From positions 1-8,688 of the forward strand of contig JAEWHZ010000117.1 in NCBI GenBank assembly GCA_023387585.1: DNA of 8,688 nt, given 5' to 3'. The DNA comes from Pseudomonadota bacterium. Lineage in GTDB: Bacteria > Pseudomonadota > Alphaproteobacteria > Rhizobiales > Devosiaceae. The position numbers were made by a program, and so were the translations under genes. Shown here in pieces: positions 1-8,580 of this stretch. How positions within the stretch are numbered: the stretch's first letter is position 1; the number at the start of each line of letters is the position of its first letter. A model generated the notes under the pieces. The model saw only the letters and a list, made by a program, of their open reading frames with translations, did not search any database and was not told where the DNA came from.

Positions 1-1858
<1,858 letters not shown>

Positions 1859-1867
1859 GCTGGTCTC

Positions 1868-1873
1868 CCTCCT
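1868..1873 (-). promoter_or_regulatory. Ribosome-binding site of the malic enzyme gene
   Basis: The minus strand reads AGGAGG, a perfect Shine-Dalgarno sequence, followed by nine bases and then GTG at 1858. It decides the start codon, since no ATG lies close by in frame. It is much stronger than the sites in front of the other genes here, which suggests efficient independent translation of the malic enzyme even on a shared transcript. Confidence 0.8.
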
Positions 1874-1936
1874 GTCGCTACAGGCGTAGTGCCACCAAAA
1901 TCGCGTCGGGAAAAGGCGGAACTGTGGGGCTTTTCG

Positions 1937-3529
1937 TCATGCGGCACGATCGAGGGCGGGCCGGAGGGCCGGTGCGACGCTCGCCAGCGCGTTGGCGAGC
2001 TCGATGAAGGCCGGGGCGCGCAGGGCCGGCGCGAACAGGAAGCCCTGCGCCTGATAGACGCCGCGGGCCCGCAGATAGAGCGCCTGCTGCTCGGTTTCGA
2101 CCCCCTCGGCGACGATTTCGGTGCCGAGATCGCCGGCCATGGCGATCAGCCCGTCGAGCACGGGGACATGCTCGACATCGGCCTTGATCATGTCGACGAA
2201 GATTCGGTCGATCTTGATGACGTCGACGCCGAGCGTCGCCAGATAGGCGAGGCTCGAATGGCCGGTGCCGGTGTCGTCCAGCGCCAGCCGGGCGCCGAGC
2301 GCGTGCAGGCCGGAGATGACGGCGTGGGTCTGCATCGAGCTTTCCAGCGGCCGGCGCTCGGTGATCTCGAACACCAGCTGCTCGTAGCGGATCTGCGAGC
2401 CGCCGAAGATGGCCTGCACGTCCTCGACGATGGCGCCATCCTGAAAATGGCCGTCGAACAGGTTGATCGATATCTTGAGGTGGGGCTGCTGCTGCGACAG
2501 GGCCCCGAGATCGTTCTTGACCTGCTCCATCAGCGACAGGGTCATGGGAATGGCGAGACCGGTCGTTTCGGCATAGTCGATGAACTGGCCGGGCGGCACG
2601 ATGCGCCCGTTCTTGCGCTCCCAGCGGCACAGCACTTCGCAGCCCATCAGCGCGCCGGTGCGCAGATTGATGACCGGCTGGTAGAAGGGCTTGATCTCGC
2701 CGCGGGCGATGGCGCGTTCGAGATCGAAGGACGGCACCTGGGTACGGCGCACATAGCCCAGCGCGACCAGCAGCAGCGTGGCGCTGAACAGGCACGCGAT
2801 GAGAGTCAGCATTAGGTCGAGCTCGGCATAGGTGGCGCGCAGCGCGGCGAAAGGCGCCGCGATCTCGATGCGGATCGGCAGGCCGCCGACAAAGGCTTCC
2901 GTCGCCACCCAGTCGGAGCGCTGGGCGCGGGCATCGAAGCTGTCGACCGGCCCGGCCGCGGCGATGGTCAGCCCGCTGGTCAGCCCGATGCGCAGCATGG
3001 CGCCCGGCGGCATGGCGGGCAGCAGCGATTCGGGCGCCTGCGGCAGGGCCGGGATAAAGGCGGCGATGCTGCGCGAACCGACGAAGGGCATGGAGAGGCG
3101 CAGGAACGGCAGTTCCATGCCGCCGAGCTGCACCACGTCGACCGCCCCGCCCCGCTCGGGCAGGCTGAGCGGCTCGGACAGGCGCGAATAGCTCGGCTGC
3201 TCGGCGCGCGCCGAACAATACCGCAGCCCGTCCTGGGTCTCGACGATCACCTCGCGCAGCGACAGGCTGCGCTCGATCTCGCGATGGGCGTTCTCGACGA
3301 AGGTAGGCGTGCAGGCCGAGGGACTGGTGTCGACGATGCGGGTCAGCGCGGCAGCCGCCGCTGCGATGCTGGCGTGGAGCTGCGAAGCCGTGACCTCCGC
3401 CTGGCTTTGCAGGCGGCGCTGCTCGTTGCCGCGCACGAAACCGTCGAGCAGGAAATCGACGGACACGATCGGCCCGAAGGACAGGATGGCGCAGATCAGC
3501 ACGATGATGTTGCCGTAGCGCGATTTCAC
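1937..3529 (-). CDS. Membrane-bound CSS-motif EAL cyclic-di-GMP phosphodiesterase
   Basis: Predicted to hydrolyse cyclic-di-GMP to pGpG in response to a periplasmic, probably redox, signal. The 530 residues match the CSS-EAL layout of E. coli PdeC-type enzymes. There is an N-terminal membrane segment at about 7-29, a periplasmic domain at about 30-237 with Cys73 (SPSACTP) and Cys105 (LRYCSA), a second membrane segment at about 238-260, and a cytoplasmic EAL domain at about 266-515. The EAL signature reads EVL (298-300). The catalytic set is complete: Glu298, Asn356 (SINLF), Glu388 (FEITER), Asp418-Asp419, Lys439 (VIKID), Glu475 and Glu478 (AEGVE), Gln495 (QAQGF). Loop 6 reads DDTGTGHSS where DDFGTGYSS is usual. 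No GGDEF domain is present. The start is GTG with a weak upstream GGGA-type site. It lies 69 bp after aspS and 78 bp before the malic enzyme gene, all on one strand. Activity is inferred from residues, not shown. Confidence 0.93.
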   Translation of the reverse strand: MKSRYGNIIVLICAILSFGPIVSVDFLLDGFVRGNEQRRLQSQAEVTASQLHASIAAAAAALTRIVDTSPSACTPTFVENAHREIERSLSLREVIVETQDGLRYCSARAEQPSYSRLSEPLSLPERGGAVDVVQLGGMELPFLRLSMPFVGSRSIAAFIPALPQAPESLLPAMPPGAMLRIGLTSGLTIAAAGPVDSFDARAQRSDWVATEAFVGGLPIRIEIAAPFAALRATYAELDLMLTLIACLFSATLLLVALGYVRRTQVPSFDLERAIARGEIKPFYQPVINLRTGALMGCEVLCRWERKNGRIVPPGQFIDYAETTGLAIPMTLSLMEQVKNDLGALSQQQPHLKISINLFDGHFQDGAIVEDVQAIFGGSQIRYEQLVFEITERRPLESSMQTHAVISGLHALGARLALDDTGTGHSSLAYLATLGVDVIKIDRIFVDMIKADVEHVPVLDGLIAMAGDLGTEIVAEGVETEQQALYLRARGVYQAQGFLFAPALRAPAFIELANALASVAPALRPALDRAA

Positions 3530-3574
3530 GTCCGGTCCCGTGGCGAAGATACTCGCCGCGAGACTAGAGGATGC

Positions 3575-3597
3575 CGCGTTAAGCCGGCGCTAACGCG
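3575..3597 (-). terminator. Hairpin after aspS, possible weak terminator
   Basis: The sequence CGCGTTA, nine bases, TAACGCG forms a perfect 7-bp stem that can extend by two GC pairs with one bulged A. It begins just after the aspS TGA. On the minus strand no U-run follows (GCATCCTCTAG), so intrinsic termination would be poor and read-through into the EAL gene is plausible. The same bases also contain a TTAG-N7-TTAA arrangement that could instead be a CtrA-like site. Confidence 0.35.
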
Positions 3598-3598
3598 T

Positions 3599-5380
3599 TC
3601 AGGGCTTTGCCGGCGCGGCCAGCCTGATGCCGAGCTCGCGCAACTGCTTGGGCGTGGCGGTGCCCGGCGCGCCCATCAGCAGGTCTTCGGCCTGCTGGTT
3701 CATCGGGAAGGCGGTGATCTCGCGCAGATTGGCGACGCCGCACAGCAGCATGACGATGCGGTCGATGCCGAAGGCCGCCCCGCCATGCGGCGGCGCGCCG
3801 TACTGGAAGGCGCGATAGAGCCCGCCGAACTGCTCCTGGACCTCATCACGCGATTTGCCGGTCAGCTCGAACGCCTTGACCATGGTCTCGGGCGACTGGT
3901 TACGGATCGAGCCGGAGGCGATCTCGAAGCCGTTGCAGACGGCGTCGTACTGGAAGGCCGTGATGGTCAGCGGGTCCTGCGTCTCCAGCGCCTCGATGCC
4001 GCCCTGCGGCATGGAGAAGGGGTTGTGCGCAAAGTCGACGCGCTTTTCTTCCTCGTCCCATTCATAAAACGGAAAATCGACGATCCAGCACAGTTCGAAC
4101 CGTTCAGAATCGACAAGATTCAGGTCGGTTCCGGCCTTGGTGCGGGCCTCGCCGGCGAATTTGTAGAACTTTTCCGGCCGGCCGCAGACGAAGAACACGG
4201 CGTCGCCGTCTCCGAGCCCGAGCTGGGTGCGGACCGCTTCGGTGCGGTCCTCGCCGATATTCTTGGCGATGGGGCCCGAGCCGGCGCCGTCCTTGAAGAA
4301 GATATAGCCCAGCCCCGGCTGGCCCTCGCCCTGCGCCCAGGCGTTCATGCGGTCGCAGAAGGCACGGCTGCCGCCGGTCGGCGCGGGAATCGCCCAGACC
4401 TCGACCTTGTCGTCAGCCTCGATCTGGTTGGCGAAGACCTTGAAGCCCGAGCCGCGGAAATGCCCGGTCACGTCCTGCATCTTGATGGGGTTGCGCAAAT
4501 CCGGCTTGTCGGAGCCATAGGTTCGCACGGCCTCGGCATAGGGAATGCGCGGCCATTGCTTCGTCACCGGCTTGCCATCGGCGAACTGCTCGAACACGGC
4601 GGTCATCACCGGCTCGACGGTGGTCCACACGTCTTCCTGGGTGACGAAGCTCATTTCGAGGTCGAGCTGGTAGAACTCGCCCGGCAGCCGGTCGGCGCGC
4701 GGGTCTTCGTCGCGGAAGCACGGCGCGATCTGGAAATAGCGGTCGAACCCGGCGACCATCAGCAGCTGCTTATATTGCTGCGGCGCCTGCGGCAGGGCGA
4801 AGAAGCGCCCCTGATGGATGCGGCTGGGGACCAGGAAGTCGCGTGCGCCCTCCGGCGAGGAGGCGGTGAGGATCGGGGTCGAGAATTCCGCAAAACCCGC
4901 CTCGCCCATGCCGCTGCGCATGGCCGCGATGATCCTGCTGCGCTTGACGATATTGGCATGCAGCGTTTCGCGGCGCAGGTCGAGAAAACGGTATTTCAGC
5001 CGAACGTCTTCGGGGTAGTCCGGCTCGCCGAAAACCGGCAGCGGCAGCTCGCGCGCCGAGGACAGCACCTCGATCTCGCGGATGAAGATCTCGATCTCAC
5101 CGGTGGAGAGGTTGGGATTCACAGCCTCCGGGGCGCGCGGCTTGACCTCGCCGTCGATGCGCACCACCCATTCCGAGCGCAGCGCCTCGGCCGCGGCGAA
5201 GGCCGGCGAATCGGGGTCGACCACGCACTGGGTCATGCCGTAATGGTCGCGCAGATCGATGAACAGCAGCCCGCCATGGTCGCGAACGCGATGCACCCAG
5301 CCGCTCAGCCGCACCGGCGAACCGGCATCGGCAGCGCGCAAGGCGCCGCAAGTGTGGGAACGATAGCGATGCATCGACAT
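3599..5380 (-). CDS. aspS: Aspartyl-tRNA synthetase, probably non-discriminating (Asp/Asn) type
   Basis: A class II synthetase that charges tRNA-Asp, and probably tRNA-Asn, with aspartate. The 593 residues from the chosen start fit the bacterial type. An OB-fold anticodon-binding domain lies at about 4-105 (HRYRSHTCGALR, LSGWVHRVRDHGG). Motif 1 lies at about 160-180 (STPILTASSPEGARD). The flexible QYKQLLMVAGFDRYFQIAPC stretch ends at Cys220, and motif 2 FRDEDPRADR is at 221-230. A GAD insertion spans about 290-420, and motif 3 (AFGIDRIVML) is near 535-546 with its ATP-binding arginine at about 541. His35 of RDHGG matches the histidine of non-discriminating enzymes, where E. coli has leucine. 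Upstream in-frame extension to 5440 is possible but not supported: ATG at 5380 has AGG eight bases upstream and the family begins at about this point. ATG at 5374 (MHRYRSH) is the close alternative. It ends in TGA at 3599-3601. Confidence 0.97.
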   Translation of the reverse strand: MSMHRYRSHTCGALRAADAGSPVRLSGWVHRVRDHGGLLFIDLRDHYGMTQCVVDPDSPAFAAAEALRSEWVVRIDGEVKPRAPEAVNPNLSTGEIEIFIREIEVLSSARELPLPVFGEPDYPEDVRLKYRFLDLRRETLHANIVKRSRIIAAMRSGMGEAGFAEFSTPILTASSPEGARDFLVPSRIHQGRFFALPQAPQQYKQLLMVAGFDRYFQIAPCFRDEDPRADRLPGEFYQLDLEMSFVTQEDVWTTVEPVMTAVFEQFADGKPVTKQWPRIPYAEAVRTYGSDKPDLRNPIKMQDVTGHFRGSGFKVFANQIEADDKVEVWAIPAPTGGSRAFCDRMNAWAQGEGQPGLGYIFFKDGAGSGPIAKNIGEDRTEAVRTQLGLGDGDAVFFVCGRPEKFYKFAGEARTKAGTDLNLVDSERFELCWIVDFPFYEWDEEEKRVDFAHNPFSMPQGGIEALETQDPLTITAFQYDAVCNGFEIASGSIRNQSPETMVKAFELTGKSRDEVQEQFGGLYRAFQYGAPPHGGAAFGIDRIVMLLCGVANLREITAFPMNQQAEDLLMGAPGTATPKQLRELGIRLAAPAKP

Positions 5381-5448
5381 GGGCGGGACCTGTATAATCC
5401 GGCCGCAAAGGCCTCGGTTTTTCGGCGCGGACAAGCGCATTTCTCGTC

Positions 5449-5467
5449 GGGCTTGTCAAGCAAGCCC
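5449..5467. repeat. 7-bp inverted repeat between aspS and rnd
   Basis: GGGCTTG, five bases (TCAAG), CAAGCCC: a perfect 7-bp dyad. It overlaps the TTGACA candidate -35 for aspS on the minus strand, so it could be an operator or, if transcribed, a leader hairpin. The short loop fits either. Confidence 0.5.
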
Positions 5468-5500
5468 CCCACTTGCCACAGTGTCGCCCAATTCATTAAA

Positions 5501-5517
5501 GGCGGTTCAGCACCGCC
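5501..5517. repeat. Leader hairpin directly before the rnd ribosome-binding site
   Basis: GGCGGT, loop TCAGC, ACCGCC: a perfect 6-bp GC-rich stem. It is followed at once by GGAG (5518-5521), so in the rnd mRNA it would sit against the ribosome-binding region. Read on the minus strand the same hairpin is followed by TTTAAT, which resembles a short terminator tail, but no gene ends there on that strand. Confidence 0.5.
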
Positions 5518-5535
5518 GGAGCCGGGACTATTTGC

Positions 5536-6708
5536 ATGGACATGATCACGACCACCGATGCGCTGGCGCGCTTCGTCGCACAGGCCAAGCTCGAACCGTT
5601 CGTGACCGTGGACACCGAGTTCCTGCGCGAAACCACCTACTGGCCGAAACTGTGCCTGATCCAGGCGGCGACCGAAAGCGAGGCGGTGCTGATCGACCCG
5701 CTGGCCGAGGGGCTCGAACTCGACCCCTTCCTCGAACTGCTCGACGCTGACCCGGTGCGCAAGGTGTTCCACGCCGCGCGCCAGGACATCGAGATCTTCG
5801 TCAAGCTGATGGGCCATGTGCCCAGCAACATCTTCGACACGCAGATCGCAGCCAGCGTGTGCGGCTATGGCGATTCCATCTCCTACGACAATCTGGTGCG
5901 CTCGATCGTCAACGTGGCGCTCGACAAGTCCTCGCGCTTCACCGACTGGTCGGCGCGGCCGCTGAGCGAGAAGCAGAAGGTCTATGCGCTCGCCGATGTG
6001 ACGCATCTGCGCCCGATCTATCGCGAGCTGGTGCAGCAGATCGAGGCTTCGGGACGCTGGGAGTGGGTGGAGGACGAGGTCGGCGTCCTGCGCAGCCTCG
6101 ACACCTATGTGGTCGACCCGCTGAGCGCCTGGGAGCGGGTGAAGCTCAAGATCAACCGCCCGCGCGACCTCGCGGCGCTGAAATTGCTGGCCGAATGGCG
6201 CGAGCGGCGGGCGCAGACGCTCGACCAGCCGCGCAGCCGCGTCTTCAAGGACGACGTGCTCTACGAGCTCGCCGTGCAGCGCCCGACCTCGCCCGAGGCC
6301 TTCGACAAGCTGCGTGCCGTACCACGCGGCTTCGGGCGCAGCGCGGCGGGCGGCGAGATCATCGCGCTGCTCAGGCAGGCCGAGGGGTTGGACAAGTCGC
6401 AGCTGCCGGCCCTGCCCGAGCGCCATCGCGGCCCCTCGCCCAAGGGCGCGGTCGGCGATCTGCTGCGGGTGCTGCTCAAATCGGTGGCGGAGAGCAATGG
6501 CGTCGCCGCGCGCATCATCGCCTCGTCGGAGGATATCGATTCCATCGTGCTCGACGACGATGCTGACGTGCCGGCGCTGAGCGGCTGGCGGCGCAAGCTG
6601 TTCGGCAACAAGGCGCTGGCCGTCAAGCACGGGCGCCTCGCCCTCGCCGCCGGGCCCGAGGGGCTGATCGAGATCGAGGTCAGAAGGCCGGACCCGGTCT
6701 CAGACTGA
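5536..6708 (+). CDS. rnd: Ribonuclease D
   Basis: A 3'-5' exoribonuclease of the DEDD (DnaQ-like) superfamily that trims 3' ends of tRNA precursors and other structured RNAs in the cytoplasm. The 390 residues are close to the usual RNase D size. The exonuclease domain covers about 3-175: Exo I Asp26 and Glu28 in VDTEFLRETTYWPKLCLIQ, Exo II Asp84 in FHAARQDIEIF, the FDTQIAA segment at 100-106, and Exo III Tyr150/Asp154 in YALADVTHL, the DEDDy form. An HRDC domain follows at about 210-282 (LAEWRERRAQ, RAVPRGFGR). The last 100 residues form a less conserved C-terminal region. The start at ATG 5536 has GGGA eight bases upstream; ATG at 5542 is an alternative. It is divergent from aspS and convergent with the dehydratase gene, so it is probably monocistronic. 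Confidence 0.96.
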   Translation: MDMITTTDALARFVAQAKLEPFVTVDTEFLRETTYWPKLCLIQAATESEAVLIDPLAEGLELDPFLELLDADPVRKVFHAARQDIEIFVKLMGHVPSNIFDTQIAASVCGYGDSISYDNLVRSIVNVALDKSSRFTDWSARPLSEKQKVYALADVTHLRPIYRELVQQIEASGRWEWVEDEVGVLRSLDTYVVDPLSAWERVKLKINRPRDLAALKLLAEWRERRAQTLDQPRSRVFKDDVLYELAVQRPTSPEAFDKLRAVPRGFGRSAAGGEIIALLRQAEGLDKSQLPALPERHRGPSPKGAVGDLLRVLLKSVAESNGVAARIIASSEDIDSIVLDDDADVPALSGWRRKLFGNKALAVKHGRLALAAGPEGLIEIEVRRPDPVSD

Positions 6709-6709
6709 A

Positions 6710-6744
6710 GGCCGTCCGCTGCCTCATTGATTCAGCGAACGGCC
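6710..6744. terminator. Hairpin between convergent rnd and dehydratase genes, probable bidirectional terminator
   Basis: GGCCGT-C-CGCTG, an 11-base loop, CAGCG-A-ACGGCC: an 11-pair stem with a single internal mismatch, starting two bases after the rnd TGA (6706-6708). The plus side is followed by GCAAGTCTTTG and the minus side by TTCAGTCTG, so neither has a proper U-run. The position between two converging genes and the stem strength support a terminator or an mRNA 3'-end stabiliser for either transcript. Confidence 0.65.
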
Positions 6745-6752
6745 GCAAGTCT

Positions 6753-6780
6753 TTGTCGCGACAACCTAATGATTGTCGCG
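6753..6780. repeat. TTGTCGCG palindrome and direct copy at the dehydratase 3' end
   Basis: TTGTCGCGACAA (6753-6764) is a perfect 12-bp palindrome just outside the dehydratase stop codon. Its left part TTGTCGCG recurs at 6773-6780, exactly 20 bases downstream, inside the last codons of the gene. The second copy is not palindromic. It may add a second hairpin to the terminator region or be chance. Confidence 0.4.
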
Positions 6781-8580
6781 CGGCACGCCGTGGGTCTGGG
6801 CGATGCGCTGGTAGTTGACCGCCGGCTTCAGCACCGCGCCACTGCCGAGCTGATCGATCAGGCCGCGCTGGATTTCCTGCCACGGCGTCTGATGATCGGG
6901 GTATTTGTAGCCCCCCTGCTCGGCCAGCTCCTGGCGGCGCGTCGAAATCTCCTCGTCCGAGATCAGGATGTCGGCGCTGCCGGCGTTGAGGTCGATGCGC
7001 ACCCGGTCGCCGGTCCTGAGGATGGCGAGGTTGCCGCCCGCCGCCGCCTCGGGCGAGGCGTTGAGAATCGAGGGCGAGCCGGAGGTTCCGGACTGGCGCC
7101 CGTCGCCGATGCACGCCAGCGAGGACACGCCCTTCTTGATGAGATAGTCGGGCGGGCGCATGTTCACCACCTCGGCCGCGCCGGGATAGCCGATGGGGCC
7201 GGCGCCACGCATGAACAGCAGCGTGTGCTCGTCGATCTCGAGCGCGGGATCGTCGATGCGGTGGTGATAGTCCTCGGGCCCGTCGAAAACCACGGCCTTG
7301 CCCTCGAACATGCCCGGATGCGCCGGATCGCTGAGATAGCGTTCGCGGAATTCCTCGCTGATCACGCTGGTCTTCATGATGGCGTTGTCGAACAGATTGC
7401 CGCGCAGCACCAGGAAGCCGGCCTCGGGCTTGAGCGGGCTGTCATAGGGCCGGATCACCTTCTCGTCCTCGATCGGCGTGTCGCGGCAGTTCTCGCCGAT
7501 CGACTTGCCGTTGACGGTCGGCGCGTCCTCGCGGATCAGCCCGTGCTTCATCAGCTCGTTGACCACGGCGGGGACGCCGCCGGCATGGTAGTAGTCCTCA
7601 CCCAGATATTCGCCGGCGGGCTGCAGGTTCACCAGCAGCGGGACCTTGTGCCCGTGCTGCTGCCACTCGTCCACATTGAGCTCGACGCCGATATGGCGGG
7701 CGATGGCGTTGATGTGGATGGGCGCGTTGGTCGAGCCACCGATGGCGGAGTTGACCACGATGGCGTTGAGGAAATTGTCCTTGGTGAGAACGTCGGACGG
7801 CTTGAGGTCCTCATGCACCATGTCGACGATGCGCCTTCCGGTGCGGTAGGCCATCTCCTGGCGGTCGCGATAGGGCGCGGGAATGGCGGCGGATCCGGGC
7901 AGCTGCATGCCCAGCGCCTCGGCCAGCGAGTTCATCGTCGTCGCCGTGCCCATGGTGTTGCAATAGCCGGTGGACGGAGCCGAGGAGGCGACGAGCTCGA
8001 CGAATTTCTCGTAGCCGATCTCGCCGGCTGCATACATCTGGCGGGCCTTCCACACGATGGTGCCCGAGCCGGTGCGCTCGCCCTTGTGCCAGCCGTTGAG
8101 CATGGGGCCGACCGACATGGCAATAGCCGGGATGTTCACCGTGGCTGCGCCCATCAGCATGGCCGGGGTGGTCTTGTCGCAGCCGATGGTCAGCACGACG
8201 CCGTCGAGCGGGTAGCCGTACAGCACCTCGACGAGACCGAGATAGGCGAGGTTGCGGTCGAGCCCGGCGGTCGGGCGCTTGCCGGTTTCCTGGATCGGAT
8301 GAACCGGGAACTCGATGGCGATGCCGCCCGCCTCGCGGATGCCTTCGCGCACGCGCTCGGCGAGCACCATGTGGTGGCGGTTGCACGGGCTGAGATCGGA
8401 ACCCGTCTGGGCGATACCGATGATCGGCCGGCCCGATTGCAGCTCTTCGCGCGACAGGCCGAAATTCATGTAGCGCTCGAGATAGAGCGCCGTCATGTCG
8501 ACGTTATCGGGATTATCGAACCAGGCGCGCGAACGCAATTTGCGCCCGCCGGCGCCGTTACCAGAATCGTGTGCAGTCAT
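6766..8580 (-). CDS. IlvD/Edd-family sugar-acid dehydratase, D-xylonate dehydratase-like
   Basis: Removes water from a sugar acid to give a 2-keto-3-deoxy acid, using an Fe-S cluster. The 604 residues fit the family. Predicted cluster cysteines are Cys66 (SDLSPCNRH), Cys134 (IGCDKTTPA, with Asp135-Lys136) and Cys207 (GYCNTMGTA). This spacing matches my recollection of the [2Fe-2S] ligands of Caulobacter D-xylonate dehydratase. GDGRQSGTSGSPS at 492-504 carries the likely catalytic Ser497. The opening (SRAWFDNPDNVDMTALYLER), RGAGPIGYPGAAEVVNM and the terminal PRDNH also resemble that enzyme more than L-arabinonate dehydratase, 6-phosphogluconate dehydratase (Edd) or dihydroxy-acid dehydratase (IlvD). 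The start is ATG 8580, with AGAGG five bases upstream; a GTG at 8604 would add eight residues and overlap that site. Substrate is an inference: pentonate is likeliest. Other genes of a sugar-acid pathway, if present, lie outside the window. It ends in TAG. Confidence 0.9.
   Translation of the reverse strand: MTAHDSGNGAGGRKLRSRAWFDNPDNVDMTALYLERYMNFGLSREELQSGRPIIGIAQTGSDLSPCNRHHMVLAERVREGIREAGGIAIEFPVHPIQETGKRPTAGLDRNLAYLGLVEVLYGYPLDGVVLTIGCDKTTPAMLMGAATVNIPAIAMSVGPMLNGWHKGERTGSGTIVWKARQMYAAGEIGYEKFVELVASSAPSTGYCNTMGTATTMNSLAEALGMQLPGSAAIPAPYRDRQEMAYRTGRRIVDMVHEDLKPSDVLTKDNFLNAIVVNSAIGGSTNAPIHINAIARHIGVELNVDEWQQHGHKVPLLVNLQPAGEYLGEDYYHAGGVPAVVNELMKHGLIREDAPTVNGKSIGENCRDTPIEDEKVIRPYDSPLKPEAGFLVLRGNLFDNAIMKTSVISEEFRERYLSDPAHPGMFEGKAVVFDGPEDYHHRIDDPALEIDEHTLLFMRGAGPIGYPGAAEVVNMRPPDYLIKKGVSSLACIGDGRQSGTSGSPSILNASPEAAAGGNLAILRTGDRVRIDLNAGSADILISDEEISTRRQELAEQGGYKYPDHQTPWQEIQRGLIDQLGSGAVLKPAVNYQRIAQTHGVPRDNH

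Larger units (their letters stand above)
5381..5535. promoter_or_regulatory. Divergent aspS/rnd intergenic region with three inverted repeats
   Basis: This spacer must hold promoters for both divergent genes. Toward aspS, the minus strand carries a perfect -35-like TTGACA (plus positions 5454-5459), but the hexamer 17 bases on (GCTTGT) is a poor -10. A TTATACA at about 5391-5397 looks like a -10 but would give a nearly leaderless transcript. Toward rnd, TTGCCA (5473-5478) and ATTAAA (5495-5500) are 16 bases apart, a weak candidate. Three inverted repeats occur: 5399-5417 (GGCC stem, then TTTTT on the plus strand), 5449-5467 and 5501-5517. No T-box consensus is visible. Promoter positions are guesses; the repeats are directly seen. 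Confidence 0.45.

Noticed and set aside
5381..5440. In-frame N-terminal extension of aspS to 5440
   Set aside because: The extra 20 residues are not part of the AspRS family start, and the AGG site and family alignment both favour 5380 or 5374.
5381..5535. T-box riboswitch upstream of aspS
   Set aside because: Hairpins are present, but I find no T-box consensus or specifier-loop arrangement, and T-boxes are essentially a Gram-positive feature.
3284..5545. 753-codon open frame on the plus strand
   Set aside because: It is antisense to aspS and the start of the EAL gene, with no recognisable domain and biased composition. The sense strand encodes complete, well-conserved proteins.
5305..6630. 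441-codon open frame on the minus strand
   Set aside because: It is antisense to rnd and overlaps the start of aspS in another frame. The RNase D motifs on the plus strand account for the region.
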